64,000 bases of DNA. It comes from Maribacter polysaccharolyticus. Its GTDB lineage: Bacteria > Bacteroidota > Bacteroidia > Flavobacteriales > Flavobacteriaceae. Positions within the stretch are counted from its first letter, which is position 1; each line of letters opens with the position of its first letter. The notes beneath the pieces are model-generated. The model made no database searches, was not told the origin of the DNA, and was given only the letters and a program-made list of their open reading frames with translations. Shown piece by piece: positions 7,766-15,906 of the stretch. The translations under genes and the position numbers were made by a program. The stretch lies in contig NZ_JARBUY010000001.1 of NCBI RefSeq assembly GCF_028882255.1, positions 772,244 through 836,243 of the forward strand. The letters are read 5' to 3'.

Positions 7766-9076
7766 TTATTTGGCAAACGTATAACTCAAACCTATCTGGA
7801 TCATAGACGTTGTCATATCATAAGACACGGATGACCCTGAAATGGCCCCATAAGGATTACTTGATGATATCATCATTGGACTTAATAATTCCCCTTCTGT
7901 TTCACCATTGCTATCCCCATAATGGTACACAGCATCAAAATTCCATTTGTCACTTATTTCATAACTGAATCCAAATTGATAGGCATTTTTGATTATTGCA
8001 GTAGCGGGAATATTAAAAAACGCCACTTCTTCCGGTATAGGGTTCGAACTATAGGTATAGCCAAAACGCAATGGCAGTTTGTTTATTCCCTTGTATTGAA
8101 GTCCGACCGATAAAATGGAGATATTCTCCCATCCAAAACCGGCAACCGATGCTGTTTGTGTCCATCCAGTTTCAGAAAAACCGTCGGTATTTTCATAATC
8201 CACCCTTCTAAAATCAACAGCTAAATCAACATCCCCTGTTGAATATCCAAAACCAAGGGATAAAATCGCCGGATAATCCATTTGAAAATTATTATTGGAA
8301 GTACTACCGTCTAAATACGTATTATCGAACTCAAACTCCCCAAATTTTTGGATTGTTTTATACGAGGCTCCCAATTTTAATCCGAGACCGGAATCATAGA
8401 ATACCCCAAACTGGGCCCCAAAACCAATGGCTGAAGCTTTATCCGTGTTTGGATATCCGGCCGTAGTTGGGCTTGCAGTTGGGTTAGGCGCCAATTCCAA
8501 TGCCGCATAATCCAAGTTCGGCTGGATCCCGATAGAAATCTTATCCGTGAGCTCATACGCATAGGATAAACCTACCTGTAATAACATATAATCGGATTCT
8601 ATACGACCAAAACCACCCATACTTTGTGGCATATTGATAGGGTTGGTCGTACTCTCGGGAAATGTTACCCCAAAACCACTGATTCCAAAGGCAGAGGCCC
8701 CAAAGGTGTGTTTACTTCCCTCCTTGCCCCAGACCATGGCCAAGGCAGGCATAGGGGATACACCGCGATCATCTTCAGTGGTACCACTATAAAAATTCCC
8801 TGTTTGTTGTCCACTAGTATCAAACTCCGGTACAGTGGAATAAAGTTGGGGAGAAGAAAAGAACAACCCTAAATCAAACTTGATGATTTTATCATCAAAG
8901 GTTGCCATAGCGGCAGGATTCCATTGAATGGCTCCTGAAATATCCAAGGGTTGGGCCGTAGCCGCACCTCCCATAGACATATTAACAGCTCCCACGCCCT
9001 GCATGATATGACCCGACTGGGCCATTACGGCAGAAACAAAGAACAAGAAAAAGCAATTAACGATTGAATGTTTCAT
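7766..9076 (-). CDS. OmpP1/FadL/TodX-family outer membrane transporter
   Basis: This 436-residue outer-membrane barrel belongs to the long-chain fatty acid/hydrophobic compound porin family. It has a signal peptide (about 1-19, ending VMAQ) and the family N-terminal hatch pattern GAVNMSMGGAATAQ followed by QWNPAA (NPA motif) around residue 53. It ends in an aromatic-containing C-terminal strand (SYTFAK). A 41-codon small ORF ends 9 bp upstream, and two perfect Crp/Fnr-type palindromes lie in the divergent region shared with the sulfite dehydrogenase operon. A link to the nearby fatty acid hydroxylase is possible but unproven. Confidence 0.9.
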   Translation of the reverse strand: MKHSIVNCFFLFFVSAVMAQSGHIMQGVGAVNMSMGGAATAQPLDISGAIQWNPAAMATFDDKIIKFDLGLFFSSPQLYSTVPEFDTSGQQTGNFYSGTTEDDRGVSPMPALAMVWGKEGSKHTFGASAFGISGFGVTFPESTTNPINMPQSMGGFGRIESDYMLLQVGLSYAYELTDKISIGIQPNLDYAALELAPNPTASPTTAGYPNTDKASAIGFGAQFGVFYDSGLGLKLGASYKTIQKFGEFEFDNTYLDGSTSNNNFQMDYPAILSLGFGYSTGDVDLAVDFRRVDYENTDGFSETGWTQTASVAGFGWENISILSVGLQYKGINKLPLRFGYTYSSNPIPEEVAFFNIPATAIIKNAYQFGFSYEISDKWNFDAVYHYGDSNGETEGELLSPMMISSSNPYGAISGSSVSYDMTTSMIQIGLSYTFAK

Positions 9077-9085
9077 AGAAGTTAG

Positions 9086-9211
9086 TTATTTAGTGTACCG
9101 ACCAATGGCAATGGCACTCCACGTCATGGATTGCTGTCCATCATCACCGGTCGATGGTTCAGTGATATATGGATTAAATTTAAAAAACACAACCCTCTGA
9201 ATTGATGACAT
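9086..9211 (-). CDS. Small ORF of 41 codons upstream of the FadL-type gene
   Basis: ATG at 9211-9209 opens 41 codons ending in TAA at 9088-9086, only 9 bp before the FadL start. The peptide begins MSSIQRVVFFKFNPYI, has a polar TGDD core and ends SAIAIGRYTK. No signal peptide or transmembrane span is evident. I do not recognise the family. Close coupling to fadL and position downstream of the 9328 palindrome argue for a real leader or small protein, but coding potential has not been tested by conservation. Confidence 0.4.
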   Translation of the reverse strand: MSSIQRVVFFKFNPYITEPSTGDDGQQSMTWSAIAIGRYTK

Positions 9212-9327
9212 TTATCATAGACCTGAATTTCAGGCAATCAATCCCCCGAATAGCCTTATTTTAATGGTATTCCGGGAATCGCTAATAAATGATTTTGGGT
9301 TCAGGAGATCGGCAAGTAGAACATTTT

Positions 9328-9343
9328 TGTAACAATTGTTACA
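9328..9343. promoter_or_regulatory. Perfect Crp/Fnr-type palindrome between fadL and sorA
   Basis: TGTAACAATTGTTACA is a perfect 16-bp palindrome, identical to the site at 18003. It is 117 bp upstream of the 41-codon ORF and 217 bp upstream of the sulfite oxidase. Neither side shows a clear -7 element at the usual 21-nt spacing, so which gene it controls is unclear. Confidence 0.6.
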
Positions 9344-9490
9344 AAAAATATCGCCATATTACAGCCCAAAATCCTGGTTTGGGGTATCGGGCCGTAACCG
9401 AATCTAAATGTCTAACCTTTGGGTATGGTTTTAGGTCAATGAGGTAGGTCATAACATAAAATTTATCAACTAGTTACATTTGATTTCCTG

Positions 9491-9506
9491 TGTAACTTTT
9501 GTTACA
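9491..9506 (+). promoter_or_regulatory. Crp/Fnr-type operator upstream of the sulfite dehydrogenase operon
   Basis: TGTAACTTTTGTTACA matches TGTAAC-N4-GTTACA perfectly. A TATCTTAA element begins 22 nt after the site at 9529-9536, giving a predicted start about 42 bp from the operator centre. That is class II activator geometry. The sulfite oxidase ATG is 54 bp downstream. Confidence 0.7.
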
Positions 9507-9560
9507 GAGTTTGGCCTTAAAATATACGTATCTTAAAACACAGAAATTTCAATTCATGCG

Positions 9561-10781
9561 ATGAAAAGAAGAAATTTTATTAAAAGGACTACTTTAGGTT
9601 CATTAAGTACTTTGATCGGGGCAGAAATCGTTTTTGCCGATACCATGCCAAAAGGGTATCTCCCCTTGGCTTTTCAGGACCCCGACCCTTTCAAAATGTT
9701 CAACAAAAACAAGGAAATGGAAGTGCTCAACGACAAACCTTGGAACATTGAGGCCAAAGCCCATTTGTTGGATGATAAAATTACCCCGAATTCATCGATG
9801 TTCATTCGAAACAATGGTTTAATTCCGGAGCAGATCGACGCCAATACCTGGACGTTGACCATAGATGGGGAATCTGTGGACACACCGAAATCCTATACCT
9901 TGGAGGAATTGAAAACAAAGTTCAACCAACATACCTATCAATTGACCTTGGAATGTGGCGGTAATGGCAGAAGTGAATTCGATCCACCGGCCAAAGGGAA
10001 CCAATGGACCGTAGGTGCCGTCTCCTGTGCCAGTTGGACCGGAGTTCGTCTTCGCGATATCCTGGAGGATGTTGGGGTGAATAACGATGCGGTTTATATC
10101 GGATACCATGCCGCCGATGTACACCTAAGCAGGGATCCGCAAAAAGAGCCTATTTCACGGGGAGCACCCATGGCCAAAGCGATGCAGGACGAAACCCTTA
10201 TCGCCTTTCAAATGAACGGTAAGGATATACCCTTGGCCCACGGTTACCCCTTACGATTGGTTGCCGGTGGCTGGCCTGCTTCGGTCTCAGGTAAATGGGT
10301 CAACCGTATAAGTGTCCGTAATATCGTTCATGATGGCACTAAAATGACCGGTACCGCATATCGGGTACCCTGTAATCCCGTTGCCCCGGGTGAAAAAGTA
10401 AAGGATGAAGACATGTGTATCATCGAATCAATGCCCGTGAAGTCGTTGATCACCTACCCCAGATCGGGGGCAACGATCAAAGAAGGAAAAGCCTTGGATA
10501 TCCGTGGCCATGCCTGGGCAGGTGAATTGGAAGTGTCCAAAATGGAATACTCCATCGATTTTGGGGCCAGTTGGAACGATTGCCCCATTGAGAAGCCCTA
10601 TAATAGACTGGCTTGGCAACATTTTGCGACCAAAATCGACTTTCCTAAAAAAGGGTATTATGAAGTATGGGCCAAGGCTACCGATTCCCGTGGTATAAGT
10701 CAACCAATGTTATTACCCGGATGGAATCCGAAAGGATATTTGAACAATGCATGCCATAGAATCGCCATAAAGGTCGTATAG
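9561..10781 (+). CDS. Sulfite oxidase/dehydrogenase molybdopterin subunit (SorA/SoxC-like)
   Basis: This 406-residue enzyme of the sulfite oxidase family oxidises sulfite to sulfate at a Mo-pterin centre. The N-terminus MKRRNFIKRTTLGSLSTLIG looks like a Tat-type signal, implying periplasmic export after cofactor insertion. C132 in LTLECGGNGRSEF is the Mo-ligating cysteine, and the oxidoreductase molybdopterin domain (about 70-270) is followed by a dimerisation domain (about 290-405). The next gene, starting immediately after the stop, is a c-type cytochrome that would accept electrons, as in SorAB. The upstream palindrome suggests co-regulation with cydAB and the SQR-like gene. Confidence 0.9.
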   Translation: MKRRNFIKRTTLGSLSTLIGAEIVFADTMPKGYLPLAFQDPDPFKMFNKNKEMEVLNDKPWNIEAKAHLLDDKITPNSSMFIRNNGLIPEQIDANTWTLTIDGESVDTPKSYTLEELKTKFNQHTYQLTLECGGNGRSEFDPPAKGNQWTVGAVSCASWTGVRLRDILEDVGVNNDAVYIGYHAADVHLSRDPQKEPISRGAPMAKAMQDETLIAFQMNGKDIPLAHGYPLRLVAGGWPASVSGKWVNRISVRNIVHDGTKMTGTAYRVPCNPVAPGEKVKDEDMCIIESMPVKSLITYPRSGATIKEGKALDIRGHAWAGELEVSKMEYSIDFGASWNDCPIEKPYNRLAWQHFATKIDFPKKGYYEVWAKATDSRGISQPMLLPGWNPKGYLNNACHRIAIKVV

Positions 10782-11267
10782 ATGGAGGATCAAACGAAAT
10801 TCAAACTACAGGTCAAGGCGATATATCGAATGCTGTTAGGCATCTTTGGCATATTCGCCATTGCCGCCTTTACCATACTGGTTCTTTTGTCTAACCCTCA
10901 ATTGTTGGTAAAATCAAAACCAGGGGTGCAAGCATTGAATGAAGGGTATTCGTCGGTTCCTGCAGAAGACGATTATGATAAAATAGAAAATGGGATCCAT
11001 GTGCGCACCGGTTTGGTAGATGCGGAGGGATTAATGACCGTAGTGAACAATTGTACCAACTGCCATTCCGCAAAATTAGTGACCCAAAATAAAATGAATG
11101 AAGAACGGTGGATATCGACCATACGATGGATGCAAGAAACCCAGAATTTATGGGATTTAGGCCCTAATGAGGAAATTATCGTCAATTACTTGGTCACCAA
11201 TTATCCCCCAACAAAGAAAGGCAGAAGGGAAAATTTGAAGGACATTGAATGGTACACCTTAAATTAA
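10782..11267 (+). CDS. Membrane-anchored c-type cytochrome, SorB-like electron acceptor
   Basis: This 161-residue protein has an N-terminal transmembrane anchor (about residues 17-38) and one heme c motif, CTNCH at residues 91-95, in a periplasmic domain. A downstream Met in the MNEERWISTIRWM region could be the sixth ligand. The ATG directly abuts the sulfite oxidase stop, so the two genes are co-translated. It probably passes electrons from sulfite oxidation to the respiratory chain. Its sequence is divergent outside the heme motif, so the SorB name is by context. Confidence 0.82.
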   Translation: MEDQTKFKLQVKAIYRMLLGIFGIFAIAAFTILVLLSNPQLLVKSKPGVQALNEGYSSVPAEDDYDKIENGIHVRTGLVDAEGLMTVVNNCTNCHSAKLVTQNKMNEERWISTIRWMQETQNLWDLGPNEEIIVNYLVTNYPPTKKGRRENLKDIEWYTLN

Positions 11268-11425
11268 AGGCAGTACCGCAAGTTTTATTGAAACTTTCGG
11301 TTTTCGCCACAACATAAAAAATATTAAAAAATATCGGCAATCCTTATATGATCCGTATGATGCGTAAAAGTATCCAAACGGTCAAATAAGGGCCAAGAAT
11401 ACAGTTCAACTTAAATTAATATGCT

Positions 11426-12304
11426 ATGGAAAAATATGTAGATGCTTTTGTAAACTCCTTTTTAGGAAGTGTTGAATGGACCTGGAAATCCATTATATTC
11501 GAAGTTCCTTGGTACACGAATTATTTCTGGGGTTTGACCGTTATATCATTAGTAGTTTGGATTCTCGAAATCTCCTTCCCCTGGCGAAAGGAACAATCGA
11601 TATTCCGTAGGGACTTTTGGTTGGATGGGTTTTATATGTACTTCAACTTCTTCCTATTCGCCATAGCCATAAGCGGATTTTATAAATTACTGGGGGTACT
11701 TTTCAAGGATGTCGGGATTTCATCCAAAAGCCTCACCATTATAGACCTTTCCTCCATACCCGTTTGGGGGCAATTGTTGATTTTCTTTATCATTCTTGAT
11801 TTTGTACAATGGTTTACCCATGTATTGCTACACAAGTATCCCTTTCTATGGAAATTCCATAAAGTACACCATTCGGTAAAGGAAATGGGCTTTGCCGCCC
11901 ATCTGCGGTATCACTGGATGGAAAACATCATTTATAAACCCTTAAAAACCTTGGGGGTTATGGTCTTGGGCGGTTTTGAACCCGAACAAGCCTATATTGT
12001 CCATTTTATAGCAATTGCCATTGGCCATTTAAACCATGCGAACATCAAGATAACATGGGGACCGCTGAAATATATTTTCAACAACCCAGTCATGCATCTC
12101 TATCATCATGCCTATGTATTGCCCAAAGGGTCTTATGGCGTGAATTTCGGAATAAGCCTGAGCCTATGGGATTATATTTTTAAAACAAATTATATTCCGG
12201 AAGACAGTGGTACCATTAAACTCGGGTTCCCAGGGGATGAAAAATTTCCCCAAGATTTCTTCCACCAGAACATTTATGGGTTTGGTAAAAAGAATCAGGA
12301 TTGA
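11426..12304 (+). CDS. Sterol desaturase/fatty acid hydroxylase superfamily membrane protein
   Basis: This 292-residue integral membrane di-iron protein has about four or five hydrophobic helices in the first 150 residues. The histidine clusters of the superfamily are present: HVLLHKYPFLWKFHKVHH (HxxxH and HxxHH) around residues 133-150, HLRYH, HLNHANIK and HLYHHAY. It probably hydroxylates or desaturates a lipid chain using O2. It follows the sulfite dehydrogenase pair by 158 bp with no operator visible in between. The substrate cannot be inferred. Confidence 0.88.
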   Translation: MEKYVDAFVNSFLGSVEWTWKSIIFEVPWYTNYFWGLTVISLVVWILEISFPWRKEQSIFRRDFWLDGFYMYFNFFLFAIAISGFYKLLGVLFKDVGISSKSLTIIDLSSIPVWGQLLIFFIILDFVQWFTHVLLHKYPFLWKFHKVHHSVKEMGFAAHLRYHWMENIIYKPLKTLGVMVLGGFEPEQAYIVHFIAIAIGHLNHANIKITWGPLKYIFNNPVMHLYHHAYVLPKGSYGVNFGISLSLWDYIFKTNYIPEDSGTIKLGFPGDEKFPQDFFHQNIYGFGKKNQD

Positions 12305-12326
12305 TGGTCTTAAATACGCCCCATAA

Positions 12327-13127
12327 CTAATTGGCAGTAACAAAGAGTTGTCGACCGTTGTGGGGTTGTTCGTTCCTATAATTATTTATGGGCATCAGGT
12401 TCTTTAGGAGATCTACCTGTTCCAAGGATACCGTAATGGGTTCTTTGAAAATATACCAATTTACCCCTTCGGTACATGGGGGCGTGGTCAAAGACCCCGT
12501 ATAAAAGAAATAATCCTTAAGCTCGGGTAGATTGTCATTCATATTGAAAGGTCTGTCCACTTTTTTACTTTCACCGGCCTTAAGTGGTAAAAAACTTTCC
12601 AAAAAATCAAAAGGGATACTGCCCTCACCTTCTTTGGCCATAACCGAAATAACGGTGTACTGTCCGGAATCATCCATATGGACCAGATGCATTTCCAAGG
12701 GATATCGAACCCCGTCGATGGTATGCTCCGAAGGTTCATGAAAATGTACCTGTTTTAAATCGTATTTCAATCCGTTGACCAAGATATAATCCCCAGTTTC
12801 GAAGTTATATTGGATACTATGTCCGTTATTGGTAACATCATGGATCCTGGTCTCATCGGCATAGTAGAGGTCTATAGCCTTTAAATTACCGTTCTCTTTG
12901 TATTTCACAATATTGATGGGGGATTGAAACTTACCGTTGCAATCCGAATCGACCTCAATTTCGGCCCAATGCTCCGGACCCGTTTCCCCTGAATAACTCC
13001 AATGTTTATGGGCCTTACCATGTTCAGACCCTTCCATGTTGGAAGTACTTTGATGGTTGATCGACTTATTTTCTTTACAGGCAACTAGAACCGAAAATAC
13101 AATTAGGGGAAAGAAGGAATATTTCAT
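12327..13127 (-). CDS. Alpha-class carbonic anhydrase, lipoprotein
   Basis: This protein of about 266 residues interconverts CO2 and bicarbonate in the cell envelope. I start at ATG 13127 because this gives a lipoprotein signal, MKYSFFPLIVFSVLVACKE, with lipobox Cys17; the upstream ATG adds ten unlikely residues. Family marks are the SYSGETGPEHWAE start, CNGKFQSPINI, and the zinc-binding histidines in VHFHEPSEH and LEMHLVH. It is convergent with the hydroxylase gene. It sits between that gene and the DUF3365 cytochrome operon without an obvious shared promoter. Confidence 0.92.
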   Translation of the reverse strand: MKYSFFPLIVFSVLVACKENKSINHQSTSNMEGSEHGKAHKHWSYSGETGPEHWAEIEVDSDCNGKFQSPINIVKYKENGNLKAIDLYYADETRIHDVTNNGHSIQYNFETGDYILVNGLKYDLKQVHFHEPSEHTIDGVRYPLEMHLVHMDDSGQYTVISVMAKEGEGSIPFDFLESFLPLKAGESKKVDRPFNMNDNLPELKDYFFYTGSLTTPPCTEGVNWYIFKEPITVSLEQVDLLKNLMPINNYRNEQPHNGRQLFVTAN

Positions 13128-13235
13128 TGGGTAAAATGGTATTGGAACGAAGGCCATTTTATTTTAAGGAATGACCACATGTTTTAAAATCGCATCGAAA
13201 TTAAAACTAATATTTAAGTATTTAAAGCGAGACGA

Positions 13236-14282
13236 TTACTTTTTATAAAAAACAATACTCCACATACCCCTAACTTGGTTTTCGGAATATCCCAAGGCCT
13301 GATCGTTGGGATATAAGGCCTTTAAAGTACGTAAGGTTTCAGGGGTTACATTTTCATTCGGTAGGCCATGGCATTGAAGGCACATGGTATTTGTAGTTAT
13401 AGGGGAATAGTAATGTACCTTATCATCGATTTCATCGATTATCGGGCTTACCTTATTTCCCTTTTCCACCGTATTCTTAAAGGCCGCAATATACTCGAGC
13501 TCTTGGGAATCTGCCTGGTTATCGGGATTCCTCGGTTTATCGGAAACCCTTTTGATGTTTACGCCTTGTACTGTTGCCATACTATCGGTCAACTTTATGG
13601 CCCTAAGGTTACAAAATTGAACAGCCCCGACGGTGCCCTTCTTTTCAATAGCGGTAATAAGGTTTTTACCTAACTGCGCTTTGGTGGCAAGGGCATACTT
13701 CATTCCCAAGGCATTGTAATCGGTAGGGGTGATACCCTGTCTTGTATCCAAGTTCATCGGTCTGCCCATTCCACCGCCATTCCCTTGACCTCTACCTTTA
13801 CGCATACCCTGTCCTTGGCCCATACCTTGACCCTGGGAGTTCTGCCGATAGTGCTCTTCAAACCAATCCGGTTGATCAATTTCATTTTCATAAAGATATT
13901 CCGCAATGAGCTTTATATCTTCCTCTGGGTAAGGAAGAAAGGGCATTACCCCAAAACGCTGAACGGCCCCGGGCATTTTTGATCTTTCCAATGTAGGGTC
14001 TTTCGACCAATCGATGAAATCCTGTATAAAGGCATTCTTGTCCCTAACGCCCATTACGTAACGCCTTTTAACGGCTGCCATGGGAGGTGCCAACCTATTT
14101 TCCTCCGGGGTGGTAGCATCATGGCAAGCATAACATTTGGTTTCCATGATTTTCTTCCCAGGATGTTGTAAAGCCGATATATTGGTTTCGGTGGTTGTAT
14201 CCATAGCGGTTGTTTCCGTGTTTTTCGCATCCTTACAACTTGCGAAAACAAACACTAGGGCCACACAATACAGGAGTTTCAT
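13236..14282 (-). CDS. Diheme cytochrome c lipoprotein with DUF3365 (Tll0287-like) domain
   Basis: This 348-residue protein has a lipoprotein signal with Cys16 in VFASCKD. An N-terminal cytochrome c domain carries CYACH at residues 50-54. A Gly/Gln/Met-rich linker (about 150-178) separates it from a DUF3365 domain whose CLQCH motif is near residue 303. DUF3365 heme domains are proposed redox or gas sensors or electron carriers. The start overlaps the HMA stop as TAATG, placing it third in a rhodanese-HMA-cytochrome operon. The fusion of the two heme domains through a low-complexity linker is noteworthy. Function is unknown. Confidence 0.85.
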   Translation of the reverse strand: MKLLYCVALVFVFASCKDAKNTETTAMDTTTETNISALQHPGKKIMETKCYACHDATTPEENRLAPPMAAVKRRYVMGVRDKNAFIQDFIDWSKDPTLERSKMPGAVQRFGVMPFLPYPEEDIKLIAEYLYENEIDQPDWFEEHYRQNSQGQGMGQGQGMRKGRGQGNGGGMGRPMNLDTRQGITPTDYNALGMKYALATKAQLGKNLITAIEKKGTVGAVQFCNLRAIKLTDSMATVQGVNIKRVSDKPRNPDNQADSQELEYIAAFKNTVEKGNKVSPIIDEIDDKVHYYSPITTNTMCLQCHGLPNENVTPETLRTLKALYPNDQALGYSENQVRGMWSIVFYKK

Positions 14283-14551
14283 TATTTCGCCATTTTACCC
14301 GTAGCACAACTCACAAAGGATTTTGCCTTTGAAGCAAGGGTGTTTTTATTATCTACCGATGGGTAACCCAAATTGATCAGTCTTTCCTTGACTTTTGATA
14401 GGTCGTCGGAGGTATTATAGGCAAATGTTACGGAAGATTCTTCAGGAACGACCACTACTTCAGAAATGTTCTCCATTTCGGATAATTTGTTGGTAATGGT
14501 TCGTGCACATCCGCCACATTTTAAGTTCTGTACGATTATGGATTCTTTCAT
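14282..14551 (-). CDS. Heavy-metal-associated (HMA) domain protein
   Basis: This is an 89-residue cytoplasmic protein with a ferredoxin-like HMA fold. The metal-binding motif is CGGC at residues 12-15, in NLKCGGCARTITNKL. A C-terminal tail (SKAKSFVSCATGKMAK) adds another Cys. I use ATG 14551; the TTG two codons earlier is less likely. It could act as a copper chaperone, consistent with the copper receptor in this cluster, or bind another soft metal. It is 52 bp downstream of the rhodanese and overlaps the cytochrome start. Confidence 0.85.
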   Translation of the reverse strand: MKESIIVQNLKCGGCARTITNKLSEMENISEVVVVPEESSVTFAYNTSDDLSKVKERLINLGYPSVDNKNTLASKAKSFVSCATGKMAK

Positions 14552-14603
14552 GTTCAATATTTTTATTTGTTCGGTTGTTTTAATTTTTCAATCTATATAG
14601 GGC

Positions 14604-14945
14604 TTACCACTGCATATACCCGCCTTTTAGGTCGTACACTTTTTCAAAACCCATATCCAAAATTTTTCGTGCCGCTTTTCTACTCCTTGCCCCTGATCTA
14701 CAATAGAGGTAAACGGGTTTGCTTTTATCCAATTTCTCAAAGGAAGGTTTAAAACTTCCACTTTGGAATAAGTCGATATTAAGTGCTTTTCCTATATGCC
14801 CACTATTATATTCCCTTGGGGTACGAACATCCACCAATTGGACTTTCTTATTTTGAATGGCCTTTTTAAAGGAATTTTTATCAAGTACTTCGAACTTATT
14901 GGGATCGAGGCTACTACCGCCGAAAAGAGAACTTAGGAATGACAT
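14604..14945 (-). CDS. Rhodanese-like sulfurtransferase
   Basis: This single-domain rhodanese of 113 residues has active-site Cys82 in VYLYCRSGARS and the CH2A motif VDVRTPREYNSGHI near residues 38-51. No signal peptide is evident, so it is probably cytoplasmic. It would move sulfane sulfur between thiol carriers, a natural step between sulfide oxidation and sulfite production. It is the first large gene of the rhodanese-HMA-cytochrome operon. Its leader of about 180 nt contains a 21-codon ORF and a terminator-like hairpin downstream of a Crp/Fnr-type operator. Confidence 0.9.
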   Translation of the reverse strand: MSFLSSLFGGSSLDPNKFEVLDKNSFKKAIQNKKVQLVDVRTPREYNSGHIGKALNIDLFQSGSFKPSFEKLDKSKPVYLYCRSGARSRKAARKILDMGFEKVYDLKGGYMQW

Positions 14946-14985
14946 TTGATTTCGTTTAATTGCTAATTTATTGTTTGTGTATTAA

Positions 14986-15025
14986 AACAAGGGAATGACA
15001 GGAATCAACCTGTCGTCCCCTTGTT
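14986..15025 (-). terminator. Terminator-like hairpin in the rhodanese leader
   Basis: Outer arms AACAAGGG/CCCTTGTT and inner arms GACAGG/CCTGTC, separated by 2-3 nt mismatches, enclose a 6-nt loop. On the minus strand the stem ends in TTGTTTTAATA, a modest T-rich tract. It lies between the 21-codon ORF and the rhodanese ATG, so it may end a short transcript or attenuate the operon. Confidence 0.5.
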
Positions 15026-15047
15026 ACCCTAGTTATAACTAACTATT

Positions 15048-15113
15048 TTAATGTATGTTCAGAGTGCCACGGGCGTATCCAAAAAATCCGTGTCCTTGCA
15101 TTCCGACCCCCAT
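15048..15113 (-). CDS. Small ORF of 21 codons directly behind a Crp/Fnr operator
   Basis: ATG at 15113-15111 opens 21 codons ending in TAA at 15050-15048. The peptide is Gly- and aromatic-rich (starts MGVGMQGHGFFGY, ends GTLNIH). GGAAG precedes the ATG. The operator at 15158-15173 is followed after 21 nt by TAATTTTA (15136-15129), predicting a transcript start about 10 nt before this ATG, and a hairpin follows the stop. The arrangement looks like a self-contained small gene or a leader peptide. I do not recognise the sequence. Confidence 0.45.
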   Translation of the reverse strand: MGVGMQGHGFFGYARGTLNIH

Positions 15114-15157
15114 CTTCCAAGTAACGGTTAAAATTATAATCGTTATATGGATTTTTA

Positions 15158-15173
15158 AGTAACATTGGTTACA
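15158..15173 (-). promoter_or_regulatory. Crp/Fnr-type operator upstream of the small ORF/rhodanese operon
   Basis: AGTAACATTGGTTACA matches TGTAAC-N4-GTTACA except at the first base. Read on the minus strand, TAATTTTA (7 of 8 match to the -7 consensus) begins exactly 21 nt past it. Confidence 0.65.
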
Positions 15174-15273
15174 TAATGTATCGGAACGTAGGTCATCAAC
15201 ACATATCGATCAGCCGAATATGGAGGTTTTATTGAGACGGGATCAAGACTTCACCATTTGGAAGGTCAATCCC

Positions 15274-15906
15274 TTATGCATTCACCAATTTAATTTGATT
15301 TCTATATAGCTCGATCTCACCGAGGTTTTCCAATTTTTTCAACAATCTTGAAATGACCACCCTAGAGGTATGCAATTCATAGGCAATTTGCTGGTGTGTG
15401 GTACTGATCTCATTGTCTTTGGTTACTCTTGCCTTGTCCCTTAAATACTTTAACAGCCGGTCATCCATCCTTAAAAATGCAATGCTGTCTATGGTTTCCA
15501 ACATTTCATTCAGTCTATTGTGGTAACTGAGCAGGACAAAATTGCGCCAACTCGTATATTTTGCCAACCATTCCTCCATTTTTTGGATTGGGATCATGAT
15601 CAATTTGGCATGGGTTTCCGCAATGGCCCTGACTTCACTCTTTGTGTGCCCCATACAACAGTTCAAAGTCATGGCACAGGTATCCCCATGTTCCAAAAAA
15701 TACAACAATAATTCATCACCATCCCCGTCTTCCCGAAGCACTTTTATCACTCCGGAAATCAATAAAGGCATGGACTTTACGTATTCCCCGATTTCCATGA
15801 GCTTATGGCCTTCATGAACTTCCCTATATGTACCGGTCTGATTAATTTCATTGATCAGTTCCTCTTCAAAAATATGTCCGTAATTGGCTTGCAGTTCTTT
15901 TATCAT
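15274..15906 (-). CDS. Crp/Fnr-family transcriptional regulator
   Basis: This 210-residue protein has an N-terminal cyclic-nucleotide-binding-like beta-barrel (about 10-120), a dimerisation helix and a C-terminal winged helix with THQQIAYELHTSRVVISRLLKKLENL at about 168-193. Three closely spaced cysteines occur in GDTCAMTLNCCMGHTK, which might allow redox or metal sensing, though the motif is not the classic N-terminal FNR iron-sulfur set. It is the only Crp-type regulator in the window. It is encoded amid six palindromes of Crp/Fnr form, so it is the natural candidate to bind them. No copy of the site is seen at its own promoter. Confidence 0.9.
   Translation of the reverse strand: MIKELQANYGHIFEEELINEINQTGTYREVHEGHKLMEIGEYVKSMPLLISGVIKVLREDGDGDELLLYFLEHGDTCAMTLNCCMGHTKSEVRAIAETHAKLIMIPIQKMEEWLAKYTSWRNFVLLSYHNRLNEMLETIDSIAFLRMDDRLLKYLRDKARVTKDNEISTTHQQIAYELHTSRVVISRLLKKLENLGEIELYRNQIKLVNA

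Noticed and set aside
13785..13982. Open frame with Thr/Leu-rich repeats opposite the DUF3365 cytochrome
   Set aside because: It is the antisense of the Gly/Gln-rich linker and has no independent support.
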